From: Saprospirales bacterium
GTDB taxonomy: Bacteria > Bacteroidota > Bacteroidia > Chitinophagales > JADIYW01
Length of the DNA: 64,000 bases
Reading direction: 5' to 3'
NCBI GenBank assembly: GCA_016711605.1
Contig: JADJSS010000010.1
Coordinates: forward strand, 1-64,000
Shown here: in pieces, positions 1-9,926 of the stretch
How the letters are laid out: each line of letters begins with the position of its first letter
Position numbering within the stretch: position 1 is the first letter of the stretch
Program-made: the position numbers and the translations under genes
The notes under the pieces: model-generated
The model's input: only the letters and a program-made list of their open reading frames with translations
Told to the model about the DNA's origin: nothing
The model's database searches: none

Positions 1-1856
1 CCAAATTTATTCGATTGGAGTATTATCAGATGGTTCAATTGTTTTTTTAAAAATTGATTCATTGGGAAATTTTTCTCCTTACACTATTACTGGAAATATT
101 TTTTTAGATCGAAATAACAACTGTTTAAAAGAAGTTAATGAAAATTCAATTCCACAAATTACAGTTACTGCTCAAAATAATAATAACACTCTATTTGCAT
201 CTTCTGACAATAATGGTAATTACACAATTCCTGTCGCCGACACAGGCATATATTTTAACTGCTGAACCAAATATCAATTGCCGTTTTTGTGCAAAGTAAT
301 TGTTCATTTCAAACATTGCATCTTTATTCAAGATGGTAGTTCGATAATTGATTCTATTGACCTTAGTTTAGAACCAACCATATCTGTAAGTTAATGTCCA
401 TACCTGTCTGTTGATATTTCTTCCAATAATTTACAGAGATGTACACCTCCTGGAACACATATTCGTGAATTCAATGTATTTTATGTTACTTATTGCAATT
501 ATGGCACTGCTGCTTCGCCAAATACTTATATCGATATCACATTAGACAGGTTTGCTATCCATGAATACTCCAACAATTCCATATACTAATCTTAGCAATA
601 ATACTTTTCGTTTTCAAATCGGCAATTTAGATTATTTGAAATGCGGTAATTTCTCTTTCAATGCTACCAGTTTGCGATTCAACTATACTTGGACAAACAT
701 TATGTACAAGCACATATCTATCCTGATTCATTGTGCTTTCAGCCAAATTATAATGGTCCAATTACACGGGCATCTGCTCGTTGTAATGGCGATAGTGTAC
801 AGTTCAAATTAAAAAATATTGGACATGGCCATATGAATAGCATCAAAGCATTATATTGTCATTGAAGATAATGTAAACCGTATGCGTGGTGATTATCAAT
901 TGCCAACCAGTGCTGAAACATATGTTTCTATTAAAACAAGAAACGGCTCTACTTACCGTATTATTGCTGAGCAGCCAGATGAATTGCCAGCATACTACGG
1001 AAATAAATTTGCAACTGCACATATTGAAGGTTGCAGACCAAATGCAGATTCTACTTTTACTACTGGCTTTGTCACGCAGTTTCCAAATTATGATGGTGAA
1101 CCATTCCGTTCAGTGAGCTGCAATACAATTACCGGCAGTTTTGATCCAAACGAAAAAATCAGTTTCCCAACTGGTTATGCAGTACAACATTTTATAGAAA
1201 AAAACACAGACATAGAATATCAAATCAATTTTCAAAACACCGGAAACGATACAGCTATAGAGTAGTATTAGTGGATACCATTTCACCGTTTTTAGATATT
1301 AATACTATTCAACCTGGTGTTTCATCGCATACTTATCAGTTTGTACGAACTGATAGCAATGTTGTAAACTTTGTGTTCAATAATATTAAATTGGTGGATA
1401 GTTTGCACAATGAACCTTTGTCGCATGGTTTTGTAAAATACAGAATTCAGCAAAAGCCAAACAATGCAAACGGCACTAAAATTACATAACCACGCTGATA
1501 TTTATTTTGATTATAATGCCACCAAATTTTACCAATAAAACCATGCATACGATTGGAGAAAACTTTATTACAATAAATTTAATCAACGCTGTAAATAATC
1601 CTAAATACAATATTATAGACATCAAAGTTTTTCCAAATCCATTCAGATATCAGACACAAATTATACTGGAAACGAATGAACTCAAAAATCCAATTTTAAA
1701 TTAATGGATTTACAGGAAAAAAATTTCGTACAATTTCTGCTAACAGTACCAATACAATTTACAATTGAAAGAAATGAATTGAGCGTGGGGATTTATTTGT
1801 TTAAGATCATGGAAAATAAGGAAGAAGTTGCGAGTGGAAAGTTGGTGGCTCAGTAA
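1..1856 (+). pseudogene. T9SS cargo protein, 5' cut by window, many frameshifts
   Basis: This is the 3' part of a gene for a large secreted protein, readable only as consecutive pieces in different frames (62-265, 552-812, 882-1265, 1271-1489, 1507-1704, then a tail to the stop at 1854-1856). Joined across frames, the pieces align from end to end with the better preserved protein at 56219-59271. Shared landmarks are an SdrD/Cna-B-like segment (GNIFLDRNNNC here, GNVFADFNDNC there), a middle domain containing EYQINFQNTGNDTA, and a C-terminal sorting segment with VFPNPF and GIYLFKIM. The family knowledge is that such C-terminal domains direct export by the type IX secretion system. The number of breaks in under 2 kb could be real decay of a paralogue or a poor consensus at the window edge; the neighbouring genes at 1911 and 2716 are also broken, which favours error. 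The start lies outside the window and the function of the protein is unknown. Confidence 0.75.
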
Positions 1857-1910
1857 AAAATGTTGTGTAGTTTACTTTAACGCGGAAAATGAAAATCATT
1901 TTCTGCGATT

Positions 1911-2433
1911 TTATTCTTCATCGCGCGGCAACTGGCCTAATTGCTGCATTAATTCGAGATTGTCAATAAAATCTCGTTCTTCTGCAATCTTTCCTTTTTC
2001 CATTCTTACCAATGTAACACCTTCCAATGTTTACTGGTTTTCCGGTTCTTTCAATACCAAAAAAAGTGCCTGAATGTGTACCTCGGAAATTCCAGTATTT
2101 CACTAGTTTATCACCATCGCCAAATATAGCATTCACCGTAAAATGTATATTGGTAAAACCGGTTATAAAATTTGCATAATATGCACGTGCACTATCCAAA
2201 CCAACTACATCCACTTTGCCTTCATGCATGACCAAATCTTTTGTAAAATTAGTGTCATTAATTAAATGCAATTGTCCATCATTCAGGATTTTGTCCCAAA
2301 CATTCGAGTACATTTTTATATTAGACTTGGTAATTTCTTCTTTATTAGGTGGCTCGTTATTGCATGCCGAAATAAACAGCACACTTATCATAATTACTAA
2401 AATTAAAGCTATTGGGTGTCTAGTGATTTTCAT
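1911..2433 (-). CDS. SnoaL-like (ester cyclase family) lipoprotein, frameshifted
   Basis: A small lipoprotein: residues 1-24 form a signal peptide ending in the lipobox ISAC, with Cys24 as the expected lipidation site. The rest resembles the SnoaL-like NTF2-fold family, with the segment YYANFITGFTNIHFTVNAIFGDGDKLV and the characteristic later run WNFRGTHSGTFFGI...GKPV. The frame starting at 2433 goes wrong near 2025; moving by one base restores a family-typical ending (EGVTLVRMEKGKIAEE, then NLELMQQLGQLP) that stops at 1911-1913. The restored length of about 173 residues fits the family. SnoaL-like proteins range from polyketide cyclases to carbenicillin-type uncharacterised scaffolds, so the substrate cannot be inferred. 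It converges with the gene that ends at 1856. Confidence 0.8.
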
Positions 2434-2715
2434 TTGTTTATTTTTTCTGTTTTATTAGAGTATTCCGATTATTCGGAAGGAATTCGAAAATAATCATTCT
2501 TTTTAATTGCTAACTCTTATTCTCATTTCATGGTTGCTCGTTAATGTATGTAAATATACCTAAAATTGGAGTAATTACACATTGAGTTTCTTTAGTCATA
2601 TTGAAATTAATATTGAACGATCTGAACATCTTAACACATATTGATTTACTTTTTTAACTAACATCAATTAATTTTAGCAAAATAGTTATGTATCTTTCGT
2701 ACGTAAAAAAATCAT

Positions 2716-3581
2716 ATGGCAAACGTTATACAAATAAGAAATCTTCCAAATCCAGCGGCATTGTATGCGCGCATTGCTAGCACACTTTTAAAAAAAGGCA
2801 AAGGAAATCTACCTGATATAAAAATACAATATGACAATCAAATTATTCAACCTAGTGATTTAAAAAAATACAATAAAGTTTGCGGATTTGAACATACATT
2901 AATTGTTCCATCAACATTTATACATACACGCGCGTTTGAGTTACAGGCGTTATTGTTAACGCATCCTGCGTGTCCGTTTCCATATCCAGGTTTAATTGTT
3001 TTTGCCAATACCATTAAACAAACACGTTCACTGTATGTTGGCGAAGAGTTTAATTTAAGTTGTAGTTTCGGAAATTTAATTGCACACGAAAAAGGACAGG
3101 CATTTGAAATTGTAAGTTATTTAGATGTAAAAGGCAAACGAATTTGGGAAGAAACAATGGTTTTTTATATAAAGGAAAAGAAGGAATTGGAAATGTATTT
3201 GAAATGCAACAACCAGTTTTATCAGAAAATTGTATAAAAAAAAGTTGGAGCTTGCACCAAACGCTTGGTTTTGAATATGCGCAAGCATCAGGCGATTTCA
3301 ATCCAATCCATTTACATACTATTCCAGCAAAATTATTTGGATTTCCAAAACATTTAATTCATGGCATGTGGACACAATCAAAAATCTTAGTAGAATTAGA
3401 AAAACAATTATCGGATGCATTTGAATTTTCTGTAGCGTTTAAAACACCTATATTTTTACCAGCAAGTATAATTTTTAGGTATGAAAAAACTGCCAGCGGA
3501 TTTAATTTTGATGTGGTAGATAAATTACAGGAAAAACCGCATGTGAAAGGATATTTTAGAACTTTAGACATTAGACAATAG
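2716..3581 (+). CDS. MaoC-like double hot-dog acyl hydratase, one frameshift
   Basis: The gene is read in two overlapping frames (2716-3237 and 3144-3581); joining them near 3175 gives about 288 residues, the usual size of double hot-dog MaoC hydratases such as HtdX. The second half carries the hydratase-2 motif YAQASGDFNPIHLH, whose Asp and His form the catalytic pair that hydrates or dehydrates 3-hydroxyacyl thioesters. The first half is the degenerate hot-dog repeat. The break lies in an A-rich run (ataaaggaaaagaagg), typical of a miscounted homopolymer. It probably works in fatty acyl-CoA/ACP metabolism with the ketoreductase at 9927 and the PHS1-like protein at 9295, though it is separated from them by an MFS gene and a peptidase, so this link is inference. 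Confidence 0.85.
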
Positions 3582-3617
3582 GAATTAGTCATAAAAAATC
3601 TTCCAATAACCATTTAA

Positions 3618-3664
3618 CCATTTAACCAATGACTAATGACCAATGACCATTTAACCAATGACTA
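3618..3664. repeat. Direct repeat overlapping the MFS start
   Basis: Two identical 18-bp copies of ccatttaaccaatgacta lie at 3618-3635 and 3647-3664, and the second contains the ATG of the MFS gene at 3658. A shorter third partial copy (accatttaacc) precedes them. This looks like a small tandem duplication of the ribosome-binding and start region. Confidence 0.8.
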
Positions 3665-4902
3665 CCAATAAAAACGACCCTTACGAAGCACTCAGATATA
3701 AAGAATTTCGTGCGTATTTAGTAGCGCGCTTTTTAATTACCATTGCACTTACGATGCAAGCTGTAATCATTGGCTACGAAGTATATGAAATCACCAATTC
3801 AAAATTATTGTTAGGTTTAATTGGTTTAACGGAAGCCATACCAGCCATTGGCATTGCATTATATGGTGGTTATGTTGCAGACAAATCAGAAAAAAGAAAC
3901 ATGCTCATCACATTTGTTTCATTATATACTTTAATGTGCCTTTTTTTATTAGTAGTTACACATACCCATTTTGCAAACTTTGCCAGCAAACAAACCATCG
4001 TATTTTTAATTTTTGTCGTGATATTTATTACTGGAATTGCTCGCAGTTTTTCTGGGCCAGCATCCTTTGGCTTATCAGCACAAATCATTCCGAGAGAAGT
4101 ATATCAAAGTGCAATTACCTGGAGCAGTGGTGCATGGCAATCTGGTGCAGTTTTAGGTCCAGCTGTTGGTGGTTTACTGTTAGGAAAATTAGGCATCACC
4201 ACAACATTTATTATTATCATTGTGATGCTGACGATTGCTATTTTTTCTTTATTTCAAATTGATAAAAAGCCAATCCTTTTTACACCACAAAACGAATCAG
4301 TTTATGAAAGTGCGATGCAAGGTTTGAAATTTGTATTTCATAACAAAGTAATTTTATCGTGCATTAGCTTGGATTTATTTGCAGTTTTATTTGGTGGCGC
4401 AGTGGCGTTGTTACCAGTTTATGCTAAAGATATTTTACATGTTGGTGCCGAAGGTTTGGGTTGGCTGCGTGCTTCACAGGCAATTGGTGCAATTTTTATG
4501 CTGATGATACTCGCCTATTTTCCAATTAAAAAACATGCAGGTTTGATATTGTTAGTGGCCGTTTTTGGATTTGGAATCTTTATTATTTTATTTGGCATCA
4601 GCACAATATTTTGGTTCTCGATGTTTTGTTTAATTATGAGTGGTGCGCTCGATGGTGTTAGTGTTTCTATCAGACATACCATTGTGCAGCTTGCCACACC
4701 AGATGAAATGCGTGGTCGTGTTTCAGCTGTGAACTCAATGTTTATTGGTTCTTCCAACGAAATTGGAGAATTTGAAAGTGGCGCAAGTGCTGCATTATTA
4801 GGAACAGTTCCAGCGGTTATTTTTGGTGGTTGTATGACTTGTGTTGTAGTGGCAGTTACTTACTTTATTTCGCCATCGATTCGGAAGATGGAACTCAAAT
4901 GA
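3658..4902 (+). CDS. MFS exporter of the EntS-like (MFS_3) group
   Basis: A 414-residue integral membrane protein with about twelve hydrophobic segments, the normal length for a major facilitator transporter. After the N-terminal helix pair, GGYVADKSEKRN matches the loop 2-3 signature of the superfamily. The conserved late segment RGRVSAVNSMFIGSSNEIGEFESG is typical of the MFS_3/EntS group, which includes enterobactin and drug exporters; the substrate here is unknown. The ATG at 3658 is inside an 18-bp direct repeat. It is one of the few genes in the window ending in TGA, followed two codons later by an in-frame TAA. It follows the MaoC-like gene on the same strand with a 76-base gap. Confidence 0.88.
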   Translation: MTTNKNDPYEALRYKEFRAYLVARFLITIALTMQAVIIGYEVYEITNSKLLLGLIGLTEAIPAIGIALYGGYVADKSEKRNMLITFVSLYTLMCLFLLVVTHTHFANFASKQTIVFLIFVVIFITGIARSFSGPASFGLSAQIIPREVYQSAITWSSGAWQSGAVLGPAVGGLLLGKLGITTTFIIIIVMLTIAIFSLFQIDKKPILFTPQNESVYESAMQGLKFVFHNKVILSCISLDLFAVLFGGAVALLPVYAKDILHVGAEGLGWLRASQAIGAIFMLMILAYFPIKKHAGLILLVAVFGFGIFIILFGISTIFWFSMFCLIMSGALDGVSVSIRHTIVQLATPDEMRGRVSAVNSMFIGSSNEIGEFESGASAALLGTVPAVIFGGCMTCVVVAVTYFISPSIRKMELK

Positions 4903-4978
4903 GCATCATAAATTATAACAATTGAAATAAAATATTCTGCGAATTCCATCTGTACCATTAAACAATAAAAACAACAGA

Positions 4979-4996
4979 TGAAATAAGCTTATTTCA
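4979..4996. repeat. 18-bp perfect palindrome
   Basis: Bases 4979-4996 form a perfect palindrome centred on a HindIII-like AAGCTT, followed by T-rich sequence. It lies between the MFS gene and the M16 peptidase gene and could be a weak terminator of the former or an operator for the latter; the sequence does not decide. Confidence 0.5.
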
Positions 4997-5064
4997 CATT
5001 TTATTTTCATCTAAACAAATAATATTCACGATATTTGTTTTGAATATTTACAAACTCATTTTAT

Positions 5065-8019
5065 ATGCAAAAACTAATTAAATTTTTATTAATAACAATT
5101 GTTTTCTTACAATTAGGTTGTAGTCATAAAACAGCAAAAACAGTTGCTACCACAGAAACACAATCTGTTGAACCTGCACAACCAGTTCCACCAACGCCAC
5201 CAATTGTTCCAAAACAACCAACTTCAGTAAATGAAGCAACAAAAACAGAAACTAAAACAACAGTTGAAAAGGTAGATGAATTAATCAATCAACAAAACAA
5301 ATTACCACTTAATCCAAATGTTCGTACAGGAATTTTACCTAATGGTTTAAAATATTATGTGCAAAAAAATAGCAAACCAGAAAATCGAGTTGAACTCAGA
5401 TTAGCAGTAAATGCTGGCTCTAACCAAGAAGATGCTTCACAAAAAGGATTAGCACATTTCGTAGAACACATGGCGTTTAATGGTAGTAAGCATTTCTCAA
5501 AAAATGAATTAGTAAATTATTTAGAAGGCATCGGTACTAAATTCGGACCGCATTTAAATGCCTATACCAGTTTTGATGAAACGGTGTATATGTTGCAAAT
5601 TCCAACAGACAAAAAAGAAATTTTAGATAAAGGTTTGTTAGTCTTGGAAGATTGGGCTGGTGGTTTATCATTTGATCCTGCTGAAATAGATAAAGAACGT
5701 GGTGTAGTAGTTTCAGAATGGCGCTCTGGACAAAGTGCAAACACACGAATGATGTATAAATTTTTACCTACACTTTACTACAAATCTCGTTACGCAGAAC
5801 GCTTGCCAATTGGCGATACAGCAATTTTAATGCGCGCTCCTTATGAGCGTTTGTCTACTTTTTATAAAGATTGGTATCGACCAAATTTAATGGCTGTTGT
5901 TATTGTTGGCGATGTAGATGTTGATGCGATGGAAAAAGAAATAAAAACAAGATTTGGTGCATTAAAAAATCCATCAACAGAAAAGAAAAAAGAAATTTAT
6001 AATCTACCAACACATAAAGAAACCTTGGTGTCTATTTGTACCGATCCAGAAGCAACATTTTCAAGAGCTATAATCACTTATAAACATCCAAAAATAAATG
6101 AAAATTCTGTTGATGGCTATAAAATGAACCTGATAAATTCTTTGTTCAATGCTATGTTTAATAATCGTTTACAAGAAATTATACAGAAGCCAAATCCACC
6201 ATTTTTTGCTGCATATTCTGGTTATGATAATGAAACTAGAAACAACGACGCATATAGTTTGACAGGAATTATTAAAAGCGGACAAACAATTAAAGGACTA
6301 GAAACATTATTAACTGAAGACGAACGCGTACGAAAATATGGTTTCACACAATCAGAATTAGACCGACAAAAAATTGATTTATTAACCACTTATAAAAATG
6401 CGTTAGAAGAAAAAGATAAAACTGAATCTGCTGATTTTGTGAGAGAATATGTTGCAAATTTTTTAGAAAACGAACCAGCACCTGGAATCGAAACCGAATA
6501 TGCTTTAGCTAAAAAAATATTACCAACGATTACATTAAACGATATAAATGCGTTGCCTGCAAAATATATTACGGATGAAAATTGCGTGATTGTTTTAACA
6601 GCACCGGAAACGGAAAAGAAATTTTTGCCTTGGGAAAATGACATAAAAGAATTAGTTACAAAAGCAAAAACAGCTGATGTGAAACCATATGTAGATGTGG
6701 TTGTCAATGAGCCATTGTTATCAAAACTGCCAAAACCATCTTCTATAATTAAAGAAACAAAAAATTCAAAATACAACATCACTACTTTAGAATTAAAAAA
6801 TGGTGTACGTATTATTTTAAAACCAACTAATTTCAAAAACGATGAAATTTTAATGACAGCATATAGTCCTGGTGGCACGAATTTATACAACGATGAAGAT
6901 TTTATGAGTGCCGATTATTCTAATGCAATTGTACAAGAAAGTGGCATCGCGACGTTTGACAAATTAACCTTACAAAAAATGCTAACCGGAAAAACTGTAA
7001 ATGTATTTCCTTACGTTGGTGAATTAAATGATGGTTTTGAAGGAAGTTGTGTGCCAAATGATTTAGAAGTAATGTTGCAATTGATCTATTTATATGCTAC
7101 ACAACCACGAAAATCAAAAGAAGATTTTACAACGTTTATGGAAAAACAAAAAGCGCAAGTCGAGTTGCAATTAAGCAATCCAGGCGCATTTTTTGCAAAT
7201 AAATTCCAAAATTTAATTTACAATAAAAACATACGTCGTGGTATCACTACTACAGAAAAATTAGAGAAAGTTGATTTTGAAAAAGCGATGAAAATTTATA
7301 ACGAACGTTTTTCTAATGCTGGTGATTTTACCTTTGTTTTTGTTGGAAATTTAGACTTAGAAAAAATAAAACCAATGCTTGAAACCTATTTGGGTGGCTT
7401 GCCTTCCACCAATAAAAAAGAAACATGGAAAGATGCTGGCATCATCAAAAAAGATGGTGTTGTAAACTCGAAAGTAGAAATGGGAAAAACGCCAAAAGAT
7501 TTAGTTGGCATTCATTTTCATGGCGAAACAAAATGGAACGATGAAGACAATTATATTTTTAATTCGATGGTAAAAGTGCTGAGTATTCAGTTGCGAGAAG
7601 CAATGCGCGAAGACAAAGGTGGTGTATATGGTGTTGGTGTAAATGGTGCGTTTGTGCAACGTCCAAAAAATGAATACGGAATTACGATTCAGTTTAACAC
7701 CGATCCAACTCGTGTAGATGAATTAGTAAAAACAGTGTATGACAATATTGATTTACTGAAAAAAAATGGACCAAGTGCTGAAAAAATAACCAAAGTGCAG
7801 GAAACTCAACGACGTGAACGCGAAACTGATTTGAAAGAAAATGATTTTTGGTTGAGCAGAATTCAATACTGCGATGAATATAATTACGACATCAATAAAT
7901 TAGATGAATACATGAAACAAATTGATGGTTTAACGATAGATAAAATAAAAACTGCACTCAATAAATATTTTGATCTGAACAATAAAGTAGAGTTAATTTT
8001 GATGCCAGAAAAATTTTAA
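5065..8019 (+). CDS. M16-family zinc peptidase lipoprotein (pitrilysin type, two-half form)
   Basis: A 984-residue envelope peptidase. Residues 1-19 are a lipoprotein signal (lipobox QLGC, Cys19), followed by a Pro/Thr-rich linker to about residue 75. The N-terminal half holds the inverted zinc motif HFVEH (His131, Glu134, His135), and Glu211 in DKERGVVVSEW lies 76 residues after His135, the spacing known for the third zinc ligand in pitrilysins. The C-terminal half (from about residue 565, TTLELKNGVRIILKP) is the catalytically silent partner half and contains the conserved RxxxY-type region GGVYGVGV. Length and architecture match Bacteroidota 'insulinase family' proteins that are anchored to a membrane and degrade peptides in the periplasm or at the surface. 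The gene is intact, unlike many neighbours, and appears monocistronic. Confidence 0.93.
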   Translation: MQKLIKFLLITIVFLQLGCSHKTAKTVATTETQSVEPAQPVPPTPPIVPKQPTSVNEATKTETKTTVEKVDELINQQNKLPLNPNVRTGILPNGLKYYVQKNSKPENRVELRLAVNAGSNQEDASQKGLAHFVEHMAFNGSKHFSKNELVNYLEGIGTKFGPHLNAYTSFDETVYMLQIPTDKKEILDKGLLVLEDWAGGLSFDPAEIDKERGVVVSEWRSGQSANTRMMYKFLPTLYYKSRYAERLPIGDTAILMRAPYERLSTFYKDWYRPNLMAVVIVGDVDVDAMEKEIKTRFGALKNPSTEKKKEIYNLPTHKETLVSICTDPEATFSRAIITYKHPKINENSVDGYKMNLINSLFNAMFNNRLQEIIQKPNPPFFAAYSGYDNETRNNDAYSLTGIIKSGQTIKGLETLLTEDERVRKYGFTQSELDRQKIDLLTTYKNALEEKDKTESADFVREYVANFLENEPAPGIETEYALAKKILPTITLNDINALPAKYITDENCVIVLTAPETEKKFLPWENDIKELVTKAKTADVKPYVDVVVNEPLLSKLPKPSSIIKETKNSKYNITTLELKNGVRIILKPTNFKNDEILMTAYSPGGTNLYNDEDFMSADYSNAIVQESGIATFDKLTLQKMLTGKTVNVFPYVGELNDGFEGSCVPNDLEVMLQLIYLYATQPRKSKEDFTTFMEKQKAQVELQLSNPGAFFANKFQNLIYNKNIRRGITTTEKLEKVDFEKAMKIYNERFSNAGDFTFVFVGNLDLEKIKPMLETYLGGLPSTNKKETWKDAGIIKKDGVVNSKVEMGKTPKDLVGIHFHGETKWNDEDNYIFNSMVKVLSIQLREAMREDKGGVYGVGVNGAFVQRPKNEYGITIQFNTDPTRVDELVKTVYDNIDLLKKNGPSAEKITKVQETQRRERETDLKENDFWLSRIQYCDEYNYDINKLDEYMKQIDGLTIDKIKTALNKYFDLNNKVELILMPEKF

Positions 8020-8029
8020 AGTCCATCGA

Positions 8030-8046
8030 GCCACGATAATCGTGGC
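8030..8046. repeat. Short inverted repeat after the M16 gene
   Basis: Eight-base arms gccacgat / atcgtggc around one base form a strong hairpin 10 bases after the M16 stop. There is no T-run after it, so it is not a convincing intrinsic terminator; it may be an interspersed palindromic repeat. Confidence 0.6.
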
Positions 8047-8080
8047 ACGATAAATTCAGAAAAAAATATTAAATTGCGTT

Positions 8081-8290
8081 ATGATGCACAAAGAATATCC
8101 AACAAATAATCAACCAATAAATTTGGCTGAAGAAGATTTGGATGCTTTGTATGAAGCACAAGATATTAGACGGCTCAAGGAAGCGATTTTACTTTCTGAT
8201 ACAGAAAAATTTCGTCTGTTTACACGAATGATGCGCATCAACACTATGCTAAAAAATGCAAAAGTGACTCACAAAAAAATTGAAGAATAA
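8081..8290 (+). CDS. Small helical protein paired with a nucleotidyltransferase-like gene
   Basis: A 69-residue, mostly charged and helical protein with no signal peptide or known catalytic motif. I do not recognise a named family, but small proteins ending in a segment like FTRMMRINTMLKNAKVTHKK occur in Bacteroidota just upstream of nucleotidyltransferase-fold proteins. The next gene begins only 5 bases after its stop, so the two are almost certainly cotranscribed. Two ATG codons start the frame (8081 and 8084); either could be used. The arrangement resembles HEPN/MNT-style two-gene toxin-antitoxin modules in layout only: no HEPN RxxxxH motif is present. Confidence 0.7.
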   Translation: MMHKEYPTNNQPINLAEEDLDALYEAQDIRRLKEAILLSDTEKFRLFTRMMRINTMLKNAKVTHKKIEE

Positions 8291-8295
8291 ATTTC

Positions 8296-8781
8296 ATGGA
8301 TGTTTACGATGAAGACTTATTAGAATTTTGGAAATCACTTCAAATGAATAATGTACAATTTATTATAGTTGGTGATTTTGCATGTAGTATACATGGATAT
8401 TCAACCTTAAGAAATATCATCGAAATTTGGATCAAAGATGAAATTGGAAACAGACAAAATTTTGGCAAAGCACTTGAAGTATTTGGATATGGTGAAATGG
8501 ATTGGAACGAAATGCAATTTATTCCAGGTTGGACAAATTTCTATATTGGTAAAGGTGTTTTGTTAGATATTCTAATCGATATGAAAGGCTTAGAAGGATT
8601 TACATTTGATGAATGCTTAGAAGCAGCAACCATTGCTGAAATAGAAAATGTTACTGTTCCTTTTTTACATATCAATCATTTGATAGAAAATAAAAAAGCT
8701 GTAAATCGTCCAAAAGATCAAATAGATGTAATGGAATTAGAAAAAATAGTCTTGCTTCGTAAAGAAATGGGTTTAGATTAA
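8296..8781 (+). CDS. Nucleotidyltransferase-fold protein with degenerate active site
   Basis: 161 residues with the outline of the minimal nucleotidyltransferase family common in Bacteroidota: an opening helix, then a strand VQFIIVGDFACSIHGYS, a segment NIIEIWIK, and a closing part with NRPKDQIDVMELEKI. In active relatives the first motif has GG and the second has DxD (as in TTGDMDIWV). Here the second Gly is Asp and the two catalytic Asp are replaced (IIEIW), so metal-dependent nucleotidyl transfer looks unlikely. It could be a regulatory or substrate-binding remnant, or an antitoxin-like partner of the 69-residue protein encoded just upstream. It ends one base before the stop of the convergent MarR gene. 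Confidence 0.72.
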   Translation: MDVYDEDLLEFWKSLQMNNVQFIIVGDFACSIHGYSTLRNIIEIWIKDEIGNRQNFGKALEVFGYGEMDWNEMQFIPGWTNFYIGKGVLLDILIDMKGLEGFTFDECLEAATIAEIENVTVPFLHINHLIENKKAVNRPKDQIDVMELEKIVLLRKEMGLD

Positions 8782-8782
8782 T

Positions 8783-9244
8783 CTACTTTTCAGCCATTTC
8801 ATTTTTAAAACTATCTAATGAAGTATAGACTTGATTAATCACTTCATTAAAAATCTGCATTTGCTTTGGTGTAATGTTTTCTGAAATTCTTTTCTCTAAT
8901 TCAAACACTGTTTTTAATGCAATTTTGCGCAACTTTTTTCCTTCAGCAGTCATAAACACCAATACTTTGCGTTGGTCATTTTCATCTTGTTTGCGCACAA
9001 TCGCACCTTTGTCTTCTAAACTATTTAGCGTGCGCGACAAGCTATTCGGCTCCATTCCGATGCGTGGTGCAATTTTGGTAACAGGCACGCCATCGTCTTC
9101 ATAAATTGCCATCAACACAAACGCCATCGAAATAGTGCCATCGTGCATCGTGGCTTTATCATTAAAAACTTTTGCAATATTTAACCATGATGTTCGCAAA
9201 TGGTAAATCACCATTTTATCAGCTGCTTCTTGAAATAAATCCAT
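8783..9244 (-). CDS. MarR-family transcriptional regulator
   Basis: A 153-residue protein with the MarR layout: N-terminal dimerisation helix, winged helix-turn-helix at about residues 55-100 (PVTKIAPRIGMEPNSLSRTL, then wing DENDQRKVLVFMT), and C-terminal dimerisation helices. Such proteins act as dimers that repress divergent promoters and release DNA on binding a small ligand. It is divergent from the PHS1-like dehydratase and FabG4-like genes with only 50 bases between the starts, so it most likely controls them; a lipid-derived ligand such as an acyl-CoA is a reasonable guess but is inference. No clear operator palindrome is visible in the short spacer. Confidence 0.9.
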   Translation of the reverse strand: MDLFQEAADKMVIYHLRTSWLNIAKVFNDKATMHDGTISMAFVLMAIYEDDGVPVTKIAPRIGMEPNSLSRTLNSLEDKGAIVRKQDENDQRKVLVFMTAEGKKLRKIALKTVFELEKRISENITPKQMQIFNEVINQVYTSLDSFKNEMAEK

Positions 9245-9294
9245 ATCTAAAAGTAAAAAAATAAATTAAATAAGTATCTTGTATAGAGAAAAAA

Positions 9295-9903
9295 ATGAAT
9301 GCACGCATTGAAAAATATTTAGTCGCTTATAATTTAGTGCAATTGACAGGTTGGTTTGCTGCAATTATTGTTTTGCCATTTAATCTTTTATATTCATTTT
9401 GGATAATTTTATTTTGCCAAATTTTTTCTTTGCTGGAAATATTTCATGCATATAAAAAATGGACAAATTCATCACCATTTTTATGCTTCATACAAACTGG
9501 TGCAAGATTAATGATACTCTATTTTTCAATAATTATTCTTTGCAGTATTTACTTACAACCGTTAAATTTTTTTTTTACAAAACACAGAGCAGAAAGCATT
9601 ATTTATTTAATGTTTGCTTCATGGTGTGTTGCCGAAATAATTAGATATACATATTATAGTACAGAATTACTGAATCAGAAACTAAAAGGAATTGTTTGGT
9701 TAAGATATAATGCATTTATTCTATGCTATCCTGTTGGCTTGATTTGTGAAATTTATATAATAGTAAATTTGTTCGTGATAACAAGTCTATATGTTAAAAT
9801 ATTTCTTATTTTAGTTCTAATTGCATACATTTTTCTATTTCCAAGATTATATTTGCACTTGCTTAAACAACGCAAATTAAAACTGAATTCGAATAACAAA
9901 TAA
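9295..9903 (+). CDS. PHS1/HACD (PTPLA)-like 3-hydroxyacyl dehydratase, membrane protein
   Basis: A 202-residue protein with about six membrane segments that shows the signature blocks of the PHS1/HACD family, the very-long-chain 3-hydroxyacyl-CoA dehydratase of the eukaryotic endoplasmic reticulum. Blocks in order: YLVAYNLVQLTGW, SLLEIFHAY, the Gln/Arg-containing FIQTGARLMIL, WCVAEIIRYTYY, and WLRYNAFILCYPVGLICE. In yeast Phs1 the catalytic Tyr149 and Glu156 are seven residues apart; here Tyr145 and Glu152 sit at the same points of the motif with the same spacing. It is cotranscribed with the ketoreductase that begins 24 bases downstream and faces a MarR regulator. Bacterial members are little studied; role in long-chain acyl dehydration in the inner membrane is inferred from the motif and the neighbours. 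Confidence 0.82.
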   Translation: MNARIEKYLVAYNLVQLTGWFAAIIVLPFNLLYSFWIILFCQIFSLLEIFHAYKKWTNSSPFLCFIQTGARLMILYFSIIILCSIYLQPLNFFFTKHRAESIIYLMFASWCVAEIIRYTYYSTELLNQKLKGIVWLRYNAFILCYPVGLICEIYIIVNLFVITSLYVKIFLILVLIAYIFLFPRLYLHLLKQRKLKLNSNNK

Positions 9904-9926
9904 CCTATAACTAATAACTACTTTCT

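Noticed and set aside
8030..8046. Hairpin considered as terminator of the M16 gene
   Set aside because: There is no T-run after the stem.
8081..8781. HEPN/MNT toxin-antitoxin module
   Set aside because: The small protein has no RxxxxH motif and the nucleotidyltransferase lacks its catalytic Asp pair.
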